Source: Paragonimus westermani (lineage: Eukaryota; Platyhelminthes; Trematoda; Plagiorchiida; Troglotrematidae). Taken from it: a stretch of DNA of 64,000 bases. The stretch is from positions 9,897 to 73,896 of the forward strand of contig QNGE01000832.1 in the NCBI GenBank assembly GCA_008508345.1, written 5' to 3'. A model generated the notes under the pieces. The model was given only the letters and a program-made list of their open reading frames with translations, did not search any database and had not been told where the DNA came from. Numbering within the stretch: the first letter of the stretch is position 1; every line of letters begins with the position of its first letter. Position numbers and translations under genes: made by a program. This document shows, piece by piece, positions 53,050 through 64,000 of this stretch.

Positions 53050-56000
53050 ATTCTGGCCCTTTCTGTTACCTTGACGTGGGGTGGGAGCGGATTTGTGTTG
53101 TCCACTACTTTGGAGGGCTTTGCTGGCTAGGACTTCGATCCTTCTAGGTTCAACCATGCAAGATAGACGAATCAGTAATTAGTTACACTGATAAGGTTTT
53201 AAAGGCCATTACTGGCCGTATACGAGTGACCAGGTAGTGAGGCCCTAAGCTATGAGTGTACAGCACTGCAAGTGGTAGAGAAAGCACCCTAAAAAATAGC
53301 AAACGGATCAGCCGAGGACCAACTGTGGCTATCAACTAATTATTATGAATGGTCGAAAAACCCGCACTAATCCTCAGAAGTTTGAAGCATCCTACAAAAT
53401 ATCTACTATCAGCAGCCGTGATTGGAAGCAGGGTATCCGTGTTTTCTTCCCAAAGTCTTCGGGTAGGGTTAACCCTTCACTGCCGAATGAGACAAAATTT
53501 TGAGACATTCGTCTCGATTAGGTTCCAACAAGAAGACTCTATATTCTGTCACCTCGCACATCAATCTTTTGACTCAGAGGATCCAGGATGAATTTAAAAG
53601 AAAACCCTATTTCTTCCTGTCCCAGATGCTAAACTGCTGAGTCAAAGACTCAATCCGAGGTTCAACATGTCAAACCGGGAAATGCGGGTGGACGCAAGAC
53701 GTTGTCTGCCGGGACCTTTAATGTAAGTATGCCGCTGTATCTGTGCAGGGTCGGCCAGCCGGAATACATCACCAAACCGATCGCCACTGAACTGAGCCGC
53801 TACGGCATCAGTGTCACAGCTTTGAGTGAAGCAGAGATTTCATATCAAGGTAGGCTCCGGGAAACAGGTACTGGGTGCACAGTCTACTTGATTACCAGGA
53901 GGACAGTATTCGGCAGCATAGTACATGTTTCGCAGTAACTGACTGCACCAATTCCTTGATGATAAGCGAGGAACACGGCAACAGCCCTCGGATCACATCC
54001 ATGAGTCTGGGACTCAGTCAAGTCACGTCTGCTTTAAGTGCTAGTGCTCATAGACGATAGTTCACATCATTGTTACAAGGAACCCGTTCTCCAACTAGCT
54101 GTTCAATCCGCTCAACTCTGTTGAATGACGAACTGGTTATTCTGAGTAACTTCAATGTATGAGCTTAGTGCAATTCAAAAGCCTAGTCGAGAGTCATTGA
54201 AGATCACCGCATTGGAACCGTCAGTAAGAATGTTGATCGTCCGCTCCACCTGTGAGCTACTCAACAGTTGGTTGTCACAAACACTCGACTCCAGTAGGAT
54301 GCGAGCCACAACGGGACGCGGACCGACTGTTTGCTTGACTATGTAACCGTGAGACGACCCGACATTCGCGAAGTCCGTATTGTTCGAATGAGACGGAAGA
54401 CTGAATGTAGCACATACAATAGGTCGGTCAAGACCAAATCGTTTACTCATGTCTGCAAACGCGTTTACCGTAGACCATCGAGGCAACGGCAGAAACTGGA
54501 TGCTGAACGACTGGATGACTTAAAGACGAGATGCACTAACCCTTATGGTATGTGAAAACGCTTCAAAGAATATGCCACAGCAGCAACCATCCAGACGTTA
54601 GGCATTTAGTACAGGGTATGCCGGGACTGGTTAGACGACAGTAATACAGCTATCTACAGTTTGGTACGAGAAGAGAATGAGGTGTGTGTTGCTTCCCTAA
54701 TGTATCCAGACAGTGAAGCCAAAGGAGACGCGTTCTGAAGTGATCTCCGTAAATTCGCCGGAAAGCTCCGTAGAATCAGGGCAACTGGTGATGAAGGCAG
54801 TACGAGCTGACGCAGGGCTACTTTGATCGCCGACAATACGAAAAGATCTGTAATTCACCTGAGACAATTTTTGGCCCATCAGTCCAGTCTAACAGGACAC
54901 TGATTGTCGGCGACGACCGGTTCTCATGCACGTAGTAAGCCAGCTGACTACCACTGATCGAATGATCAAGAATAGCCTGTCACAGCAAGATGTCAAAGAG
55001 TCACTTGATCTCGCCGAAAATGTCGCACAGATGCCGAGTGCTACTGGACAACCCACCTTCACCAACAAGTGTAAACGGGTTGTCGGAGGAATTTCTGAAA
55101 CACTGCGGTCCAGTTTTAGAACGTCATTTGCCCCAGTCAGTTCACTCTGCCAAGGAGCAGGAAGCAATCCCTGAAGAGTTCAACGATACCCTAATCGAGG
55201 AGCAGTGTAGACTTCGGGTGAGTCACAGTACGATTGAAGTGATGTTCGTTGCTTTCCAGATTCAGAAAAAGTACCGTGAACGCGACCAGTCGCTGTGTGC
55301 CCTCTTTGTGGATTTCATCAAGGTCTTTAGATTCACGAGCCATGAGACATTGTGGACGGTGCTTCGGATGTTTGGATGTCCGCCTTAATTCGTTAATGTA
55401 GTCAACCTTTTGCATGCGGGTATGTGAGCACTGATGCAGTCGTGTAGACCGATCACTAATGATTCGGACACTTTCACTGACGTGCAATGGACTGTAACAC
55501 TAGCAGTCGCCCTTCAGAATTCTGTTGAAATAAAATACCGCATGAATGGTCAGCTGTTGCATATTTGACGTTTTGTTGCCCCAAGCCTGCTACGTAACTC
55601 GGCAGTTTAGATGCTGTTGTTTGCATACGACTGCTCTATTTGTGCACTGTGAAGTAGAGCTGCAACGACCGACCGCAGCGTTTTCGGCTGTGGCGACCGA
55701 GTTTGACTTGGATATGAACACATGTGGGACACTTTATTTTGTCTCATTCTCCTCCATTTGGAGGTATTGTAGTTACGAGTGAAATCCCTAATATTAGGAA
55801 TATGATAGACAACTAACCAAAATTATGCTACTTGGGTAACAGTCCTTCAGCAGTCATTTGTGGACTGCCAATAATGATCTGGAACAATTTGCGAGTATAC
55901 TGAGAGACGCCACTCTAAGGTTAAAAGGTAACTCCTTTTCTACACAATCAGGGCATTGCCCACGCTGTTGTGCGTTAGTGAGACGTACACGGTGTGCTTA

Positions 56001-57045
56001 CGAAATCTGTGGAATCGGAGCAGATTCAATGTACAATGTCTAAGACTCGCTTAGGGTATTACCTCGTCGGATGTATGTTCAAACACCCAGGTATTCCACC
56101 AAGTAGATATAGTCAGCAATGAATCCATATTTACATTAAGCCAACTGCGCGGGCCGGTAGACGTCCGTAAATTCACTGGCGAATGGTTCTCGAAGCACTT
56201 GCTGTAAATGCAGCAAAAAGCATTTGGACGAAATCTCGGTGATCAGAAGCTGTGATTCCAGTCCTTCAAGTTGTAGTATGAACCTTAGGTTGGAGAAGTC
56301 CGTCATGAACCGGATCACCTAGAGGAGTGTGATCTGGACATTCATCCAAAAATTCAGTGAGCAGTAGCTAAGTGCTCGTGAACCCAAACGCACGGTCTGC
56401 AAAAGAAACGTTGGGGCTGTAGGTTGTGGTGACGTGAACGTATGATGCTACAAGTGTGGTGGAGAACGATCTGGTAGACTGTCAAAGTACACACAACGGA
56501 TCGCCAGCGAAAAGGGGGAGCGAGTGTAGTGGGTGTAAGTGAGTCACGTGGGTTATATTTTTTGTTTGTATCATACAAGAAACCACGTCGTTAGGCCGAC
56601 CACTGACTCTCGTTTTCAGACGCGCAGGGTTTGCTGGCATGCTGTCTCCTTTCTTTAAATCTGACGGTTCACTATCTGTTGCAGGTTTTGTTTTGGTGTT
56701 CAGTTCATATTGAGACTGTTTGTTTGCGTAGAACGAATCAACAGACACTCCAACTATGAGTCCCTTCCAGTTTTACGTTGACATCTTTCTTATTAGATTA
56801 AATCTTATGATCGGCGTCTGTGTTTTTTGTTTCCCAGACATGTGTGTTTCACTTCCACACTATCCTCTGACCCCCTGGCCTTAGCTGAACGCGTTTCGAA
56901 GGTTTCCGATCACTCTGCCCTCAGCCTTAAGCCAAAAGTGGTGCGACGCAAGTCATTTGTGGTGACGTGTGTGCGCAGGAGTCCTTTGGCTCCAGTCACT
57001 GCGACGATCTCATCCGGGACCAGATGCCGTCAACAGTGGCGCACT
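53050..57045 (+). mobile_element. LINE family A, copy 4 (long, decayed, + strand)
   Basis: A possible 5' UTR spans 53050-53640. Endonuclease: 'LSAGTFNVSMPLYLCRVGQP' (53700-53760), 'LSRYGISVTALSEAEI' with the catalytic-type Glu, 'NSPRITSMSLGL' (53980), 'DELVILSNFNV' (54128-54160, relatives LGDFN), 'LLDYVTVRRPDIREVRIVR' (54330-54390). RT: 'GLSEEFLKHCGPVLERHL' (55075-55130), 'VMFVAFQIQKKYRERDQSL' and 'LWTVLRMFGCPP' (55240-55386), then 'LLFAYDCS' near 55610. The 3' end matches the reverse complement of the other LINE-A 3' UTRs at about 56925-57045. Many stops and frameshifts. Unlike copies 1 and 2 it keeps the RT palm region, but FADD is FAYD. Confidence 0.75.
54990..55388 (+). pseudogene. LINE-A copy 4 reverse transcriptase, fingers and palm entry
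   Basis: A 132-codon open stretch with 'PEEFNDTLIEEQCRLRVSHS', 'VMFVAFQIQKKYRERD' and 'LCALFVDFIKVFRF', ending 'MFGCPP'. The block 'ALFVDFIKVF' corresponds to RT motif A; relatives have FIDLTKAF, so the first catalytic Asp is kept. The frame breaks after 'GCPP' and motif C follows at about 55608-55630 in another frame as FAYD. Confidence 0.75.
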
Positions 57046-60000
57046 TGCTGGCGTGATTCACCAGGACTCGCGTGCTAGCGATCCCGTCAACCTGTATTTG
57101 TAGGTCCCCTTGGAATTGGGTCATGTGATCTTCCATGATTTATCGTTTGAGGCTATGTATTGATTTCATCATCCAGTTCGCGGTCTGACTGCACAGCGGT
57201 ACGTGCCTAGTGCGACTCAGAACGGAGCTTTCGCCGTCCCCCCTACCGCAATGCGTCTTGATCACACACGATTCTTGTTACTGATATAACACAAACGTCA
57301 ACTGCCGTTCGCGTCCCAAAGTGTGGCATCGCACCCAGGTGAAGTTGAAAACACATCAGCTCACTTGTCACTGAATGCATGTTCAATGAGTTTCAGGATA
57401 GGCTTCAACTTATGCGAACTAACTGATGTATTATCCAGCGCCCAACTTTTACCCTAAAGGAGTATGTGAATGAGTATTTACAGTGGGTTGTTTTATGGGA
57501 GTGTTGCACTTTCTAAGTTTCATAAGTAACGATGAGTCAAACAATAAGCTTAGAAGCGAAGGGCTAAAGGTGTGTTGAACGTGTTCAGGTACGTTTGTAA
57601 GTTGATATAACTACAATATGTAAGTGTGCCGTTTTTAGAGTCATCAATTCATGAACCTTTCCTCCTCGCGTGATTATCCGCAACAGTTCGTTCCGATTAC
57701 TCCTGGAAGTATCAGCAGCAGCGACAACCGTATTTTCTTATCCGCTTTTTATTGAACTGGAATGCGTGAGTATACATTGGACCGAAATTCTCCTGCCTAA
57801 AATTCTTCAACTAGACTGACGGATTCACTGTGAGGTAAAAGGTGCCTAATAGCAGGCGGTCTACATGACTGGCCTTCACCCACTGTATCGCGGAGTAGTG
57901 CGATGCAAACTGTGAGAGCAGCACTGATAGTTAGCTATTTTACAGTGTGCTACCTTGAGTATGTTTCAATAAACTAAGTGAACATAAACCGAGCTATTTT
58001 TATGTATCAGTTGAAGTTCACGATACTGGAAATCTATGGACATGCCAGGATGTTTAGACTGGCTTCCACGCTGAACAAAACAGCCAATACGCAGCACTCT
58101 CTCAACCTTAACTTCTTGAACGTTCTACTGCACCAAATGTTCCAGTTCTCTTCGTCTGTCTACAAACACATCACCATCCTGCTACAGTGTAACGAGCACG
58201 CGTGTTTAATTCTTTTCTGGGTCTGGATCGTCGCATTCTTTGATGTGCAATGATGACCACAGGACAGGCGGTCAATGGACGATACATAGGTGGGCCACTC
58301 TAGCTGTGCGGCTCCATGTACAGTTCTATAGGACGTGGTGCTTACAGTGATTAAGCCACTTGACTCAGTTATTTGGCAATGTTCCTTTGCACATTCCGTC
58401 TTCAACCATATTCCACAATCAGTCGCTGCTACGTTTTCGCACGTTCAGATATTGATATCCAACTGTTAAAATGTCTGCCTTGATATTCCTTTCTCCAGAC
58501 ACAATGAACGATCGTGATTCTATCTTCACCCCTGGTAACATCGTGCAACCAATGTTTTCGTTCCGATCCTCAACACTTACGGAGTCTTGGTTCACGACTC
58601 TGTGCGTTCATACTACAGAGGTGATTTTGTGTTCACAAACCGTCAAAAATTTACGAATCAGACACGAAAATAATCTGGTGCCAGGGTTACCTTCAACAAT
58701 CAACCGGGTTGCCGATTGATTCATCGAGCACGCACGACTCAGTTCACACGCTCTCCGTGAGGGATTCGAAATCTGTTTAGCAGGTTACAACATGTCTCAC
58801 TTTCGACGCACGTTGTAACGAGGATGATAGCAAACAGTTAAGTTTGGAAGACTGTCAACATGTGGATTGCACGAAAATGGCGAGGCTGAGCACAACAGAA
58901 CTAAATGTTGTCAACACGCTCGTGAACAATGCGTCTTGAGAAACAGACTGTTTTCGAAGGCGGAATTATACCTCTACTTTCGGTGACAATGTGGGTGAGG
59001 TCGGCAATGTTTCCGCATTCCCACAAACACTGGCACGGAGCTAAACTACTATGAGAATGGCATCCAGGCTTCACATATTTGCGTCCTTTCTGGACAGACT
59101 AATCGAGATTCACTTTACATGATCCTAATGGTAGATTCGGGGCTAGAAGGACAGACAGTCAGACGTTTGCAGTGAATAGTTCAGGTTGAATGCTACGTTC
59201 GGGATGTTTGGTACTGTTGATTCTCGAAATGATTATTTTTGTTCGCATCTTTTACCCCACTTTTACTCTTTGCTGCATGCAATAGTCCAGCACCTTTCCA
59301 AAATTGATGTGGAAAGGGCTCCCGTGTGCAGGCATGCATCGACGTTGGTAAATATAGATTATGTACGCATCGCAGTGTTGTCCCTCGTGAGACGGATCTT
59401 TTACTGCGCATGTGGTAGGCTGACCACGCCGTCTGACCCATCGTCTATAAGTCCTTTTTTAATTGGTGCGTAAATACGAGATGGAAGTTTGATTGACCCT
59501 ATGAGTAACCGCCTTTGTGTGCTTTCCTTCAGTGTGATCAACCTCGATTGGCTTATTCGGTGAACCACATTGACCGCATAATAAACTTCTTCTTTGAATT
59601 TCCCTACAACTTTTTGATTCATAAATCTTACCTGTATACAGTGCATTTGGATATTCACCGGTGCTTTGGAACAAAGAACCTGGATTCGAAGCCTAACACA
59701 AACGCCTCAAACGTGTGCGGTCGTGACACAAGGACCTGCTTCTCAAACAACTTGCATTGGTATTTTTTCGGCTGTGTAAGCTTTGTGTGCGAGAGTCTGT
59801 GTTCAGGTTGTGGTCTAAGACGTGTTGTTTCCTTTTTCAAGGACGTTGGTGGCAAACGTAAGGCCTTGCATTCTGGTCGGGTGATTGAAGACTAACGGAA
59901 CTGTGTAGTCCGCGCGGCCCAAAACTCTAAAAAGTGTAATGGAAACTAAACAGTGGGCTGAATCACAGTCCAGGGTCCAACAACCAAATTGTGGACGACG

Positions 60001-60924
60001 GGTATAGGCCACCGTGTTCGTTGAAACGAGGGTGTGTTCCATCTACTTAACGCTACTCGCTGGCAGCCTACATTGCTGTACTTTACGGGGAGGGGAGATG
60101 GATTGAGACTTTTTTTAAAATAACCTGACTGTGATATCACAATCGAACTAATAGGATTTTTTGTTTTCATTCTGCATGAAAATTCAGCCGGAACACGTAA
60201 CCACAGTGGTTGATTATGCGAGCACCAAACATACTGACTTCAAATAGAGTAGCAGGGATTAAAAACGATGCTGTGGAAATTGAAAATAATATGAAATGCC
60301 AAAATAGATCGCGAGAGAACTCAAACTGTAGAACAGATGAATTCCAGCGAGAAAATATAACACCTGGAGCATCAAGAGAATCCAGATGTACAAAGTAAGC
60401 ACAAAACGCCTTCTGCCAGCCATTTCGAACGGATGGTCATGCTGTTGAGCTTAAACATTGAGGATGAGAGCAATCTAAATGAAATCTCACAGCATGTTAT
60501 ACGGTAACGGGCATCACTGAGCTACAACACTCTTGATCTTCCGTGTACAATGTTGCAGCGCTTGGCGCGGTTAAGTGGCCATGTTGCAGATGCAGGCGTT
60601 GTTATGGTTGTCTCAAATGAAAGTCGCTTCGAACTCGATCTGTGTTGTTGTTACCGTATGCAACTTACTTCCAGCTGTTGTGGTTTACTGTCGCAATTCA
60701 GATTATTATTGACATGAATCATTTCGTGTCATGCTCGTGTCGTGGGATCTATTTCCAAAACTGGATTTTCTGCTCCACCCGGCTGTTGCTGCAAGTTTCG
60801 AGAGTTCGCTATATACAAGCTGTTTTCCACTGTTTTCACGGTAATGCTGTCAACTATCTGCAACATTACTGGTTAACATGTTCACATGTGACAGGTTAGT
60901 ATAGATCCATTCTGTCTGGAAGCT
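57046..60924. other. About 3.9 kb without a firm feature
   Basis: Open stretches at 57978-58253, 58471-58719, 59186-59473 and 59515-59895 show no motif I can name. Part of this region may be the upstream half of the CR1-type LINE at 60.9 kb, but no endonuclease motif was convincing. Confidence 0.35.
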
Positions 60925-61440
60925 CGAACGCTGTCAATTTCAGTCGATAAGTATGGAGTCGGGGCGGCTAGCAATGTGTCCCAAAGCTTTGTGCTTGCTC
61001 CACTACTATATCTAGCATTCACAAATTACATTGTACATGGGAGTAAAAGCCTTTGTCTCCTATTCGTTGACGATGTGAGGAATGTGGAAAGCCCGAAAGA
61101 AAACATCATAAAAGAAGACTTGGATTGGTCTGTCATTTGGACTGGGCTATGGAGACTTTCAGTGGATGCAATCAAATGCTGTCAGTAGTTAAATGAGGGA
61201 TCAGGACCTACTACGACACTTGGGCTATCATAATAACGTACCTTGATGATGAGAATGAATAAACTGATCTGATTGGGTGTAGTAGCAACCAGTGATTTTA
61301 GAGCAACGATACACTGTCAGGATGCTGCGAAGCAGGGCTCTTTTCCAGTTAGGAAAGAACTTAATATGTACAAGGTTACAAAGAATTCATTGAACTTATA
61401 CACAGAACTGAAGTGCGGGTGTATACGATGTTAATAGTCA
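60925..61440 (+). pseudogene. CR1/Jockey-type LINE reverse transcriptase remnant
   Basis: The open stretch 60976-61188 reads 'VSQSFVLAPLLYLAFTN', relatives 'VPQGSVLGPLLFLLFIND' (RT motif B). Next are 'SLCLLFVDDVRNVE' (motif C, FADD type with Ala to Val), 'EDLDWSVIWTGLWRLSVDA' and 'KCCQ'. After a stop the similarity continues with 'LGVVATSDFRATIHCQDAAK' (about 61275-61335), the conserved block after the thumb in CR1/Jockey LINEs. It belongs to a clade different from LINE-A. Both catalytic Asp residues are kept, but frames are broken. Confidence 0.75.
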
Positions 61441-64000
61441 TAGAGACTGTGAACGACTGTCTAACCGGTGTTGGTAGGTTTGTTCACGTGTGTGTGTGTG
61501 TTGCGTTTACATGAAACAGATGACCGGTATATGGGAACGCGTTAATCGGGTCAATGGGTAAATGAGGTTCAGACAGTTTGCCATGGGATGTGTAGGACCT
61601 GTACGAATTCCTTTCGAAGGCAAAGCTGGGTTTTGTAGGGTCTGATTGCAATCACCTTTGCCATTGACAACCGCCTCTCTTTGACAGCTCGAGGATGGAC
61701 GCAGGACATCTTGCAAACAGTTTCGAAGGCTCTGTCGACCGTGACTCGATGTTCCGAATCGATCAGGTGGGATCCGATAGCACTCGATCGGAGTTTCTGG
61801 ACCCCGTTACAACACTATTTCGGAAGGTGCCCACAAACTCTGTTTGAGAGTCGCCGAGTGGCTTTCCCAGATTAGCCGGCTTGACAACAGTAGGTGAGAG
61901 AATGAATACATAATGATGAAAAAACCTTGGCAAACTGTCTTTAAGATGTAGCACTCATACCGGTCGACTCTTATATAAAATAATCATCCGCGCGGCATGG
62001 TAGATCTCGGTCAATGTATTGTTCAACGGGTTGCGCATCCCAGAAAAAATTTCCTTATTTAACACTTTCACCTCCGTCATCTCCGTCTGACTCCACCATT
62101 CTTCTCCTCGTTTTGTACACGCACACACGAGCGGTTGTCCTGATTGGAAATGGTGGTTGCTTGAATCGATAAAAACTAAAACCATCGTCAACTTGCCGCC
62201 CATGAAACTAATGTCAGCCACAAATCAGGATGTGGTGATGACTATCGGTGACACCGCTAGAGTACACATGTAGCCACTAGGTTTTCGTTCTCGTGATCTA
62301 GGTCAACGGTTATGGCTGAGAACACATTCTACTTGCAAGTATTCAATACACCCGACCGATAAAACCCTGGTTACTTAGTGGTGTGCCAAAGCCGACTGAC
62401 TTAGTGTTTCTAAACAACGTGGCAATAGCAGTTGTCATAAGAATGTGATGTGAAAATGTAATTAGGTTGCATTTAGATCTGTACTCGGAACACTGTAGAT
62501 ACAGTTAAAACCCAACCATCTCGTCGACGGCTTCAACATCTTCGTTCAATTATTGTTACTTCCAGTTTTACAGTCAAGATTGGTCAATATATTTCCGATG
62601 AATAGCTTATTCTGTATGCTTGAGAACCATTTGTATTCGTTGAAGTCCGGAAGGGGTATCTGGATAAAGGCAATGTAGATTTCTGTATTATCCGTCGAGA
62701 TGATTTTCCAGATTGCGACATTGGTTAGGTGTCCGTATCAGTTGGAAAACGTATCTGCATTCTGTATTTGTAGCTCAGCCGCTGGGGTGCATATGCGCCT
62801 GGCGTGTATGGATGGTTTGGACAGTATTGATACTTTGTTATCCTCGGGTTTCATCAAAAATTATGGAGTTCGTTCTGCGGCTGTTTCATTCTAATTTCGG
62901 TGGAATATCATATAATGCGGACAAAAATAAAACATCAAATCTAAAGTGCAGTGCCGAAAGCCATAGTGGCAAATTTTTAATCACATTTCGTGCACGTTAC
63001 TAAAAGTGTGTCCATGAAAGAATTATGAAGAGTGAGTTTCTTTTCTGTTGTCGTAACATTGAAGGCTATTAGACTGAGTTAAACACGGGGCTATTTGTCT
63101 ACTTAACCTTTACGTCCTAGAATGCCGACAAAATGCGGAATCTCTCTTTTCAAGAAAGATCGACCGAGATGTCTGTTTGAATGTAAAGGTTGTGAACAGA
63201 TGTGAGCGGTGTTCAAGTCTTATTGACCATACACGTAATAAACTACATGCAACTCACGATAAAAATACCGAGGTATTCAGAATCCTACGAAGAATAGTGC
63301 CACCGTGTCTCAGAGTGTACATTTTTGTGTTCAATCAACTGAAATAGACATCCAACACAACACATTCCAAACCCGTTAATTCTTAGTGGGTCAATGGAGA
63401 AAGTTAAATGACTGAATCACAAACAGAACGCCAATTCAGTGTGTGGTCTATCGGAGGGAACTAATAGGAGAGTTTTCTTCATTTCAGCTTTATATGTTCA
63501 ACGTATAGTTCCGGCAAGTTCCCCATAAAAGAATAAGAGTGGGTTGGGCTCGGCAAATTACATTCTTTTACGTACAACTTCAACACATTGTGAAACCATA
63601 ATAGTCCGATACATGTGACAAACAAGTACGTCCCAGAGAGTCTAGGTTGTTAGATGAGAACTGAAAAATAACAATACTGGCACATGTTCCGAAAAGGGAT
63701 CCTGTTCCTACGATGTAAGGGGGCAAAGTATTATTCGAAAAATCCTGTTCTCCTGCGAGCGTAGAAATAAACAGCTGCTCAGATCCATACAATGCGCTGA
63801 CACAAGAATGAGGAAAATGGTTGATTCACTCACATCGCTGACTGCAAATGAGCCCCAAAGTATCGTTCACCACTTTCAAAGCTACTCAAATCAAAATATC
63901 AAATCAGCATCAGCACCGATCTACAAACTCTATTCAGTCTGAGATAAACATCACAACTTGAAAACGGTTTAGTATTAAAGGAATATATAACCCGTTCGGA
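61441..64000. other. About 2.5 kb to window end without a recognised feature
   Basis: A short (GT)n patch near 61487-61500. Open stretches at 61507-61875, 61955-62221 and 62700-63003 have no motif I recognise. Confidence 0.4.

Noticed and set aside
59459..59674. - strand Cys-containing frame ('LLCGQCGSP') as a PLE zinc-finger part
   Set aside because: No YIG, Arg or His pattern follows it; similarity was superficial.
1..64000. A bacterial defence island or operon-like system
   Set aside because: No clustered same-strand intact genes, ribosome binding sites or prokaryotic families; introns and eukaryotic retroelements dominate.

Overview
This window is animal nuclear DNA, most likely from a parasitic flatworm of trematode type. 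The genus cannot be read from the sequence. Three things point that way: a gene that starts with several 26-41 bp introns and ends with multi-kilobase, transposon-filled introns; a mixture of Penelope-like, BEL/Pao, Ty3/gypsy and APE-type LINE elements; and tRNA-derived SINEs. No operons, CRISPR arrays, bacterial genes or canonical RNA genes are visible. Nearly all open frames are transposon remnants or shadows.

The one gene that can be modelled from start to stop is an LRRC56/ODA8-type leucine-rich-repeat gene on the + strand, 13969-34019. It has nine exons whose phases all join, giving about 625 residues with no internal stop. LRRC56 relatives help build and deliver axonemal outer dynein arms, so a role in motile cilia or sperm is expected. 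Exons 1-6 lie within 960 bp. Exons 7, 8 and 9 are separated by introns of 5.7, 1.9 and 10.3 kb that hold a Penelope-like element, two LINE remnants, a nested solo LTR and a gypsy remnant.

Region by region: 1-572 is a Penelope-like endonuclease end. 715-4085 is a decayed BEL/Pao element: pol C-terminus, LTR, a 749 bp tandem duplication, second LTR. 5085-7342 is a LINE (family A) on the - strand. 7635-7856 is a MITE-like hairpin. About 10360-13330 is a Ty3/gypsy pol on the - strand. 13969-34019 is the LRRC56 gene with its intronic elements. 34341-34410 is an ATC microsatellite. 34960-35745 is a 5'-truncated LINE-A. 36925-42560 holds three SINE copies, a palindromic pair of SINE tails and a Penelope fragment. 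45602-47127 contains candidate exons of an unidentified, possibly membrane, protein. 49438-50340 holds two different Penelope endonuclease fragments head to tail. 53050-57045 is a long, decayed LINE-A on the + strand. 60925-61440 is a CR1/Jockey-type LINE RT remnant. The rest shows no supportable feature.

The observations most worth checking are four. (1) A ~1.4 kb tract shared almost perfectly by two LINE-A copies whose flanks have diverged, both carrying the same loss of the reverse-transcriptase catalytic core. (2) The complete LRRC56 model with its lopsided intron sizes. (3) The inverted and palindromic SINE arrangement around 37-42 kb. (4) A 393 bp solo LTR with a perfect 5 bp target duplication nested in a LINE inside an intron. 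I found no evidence for a new multi-gene functional system.
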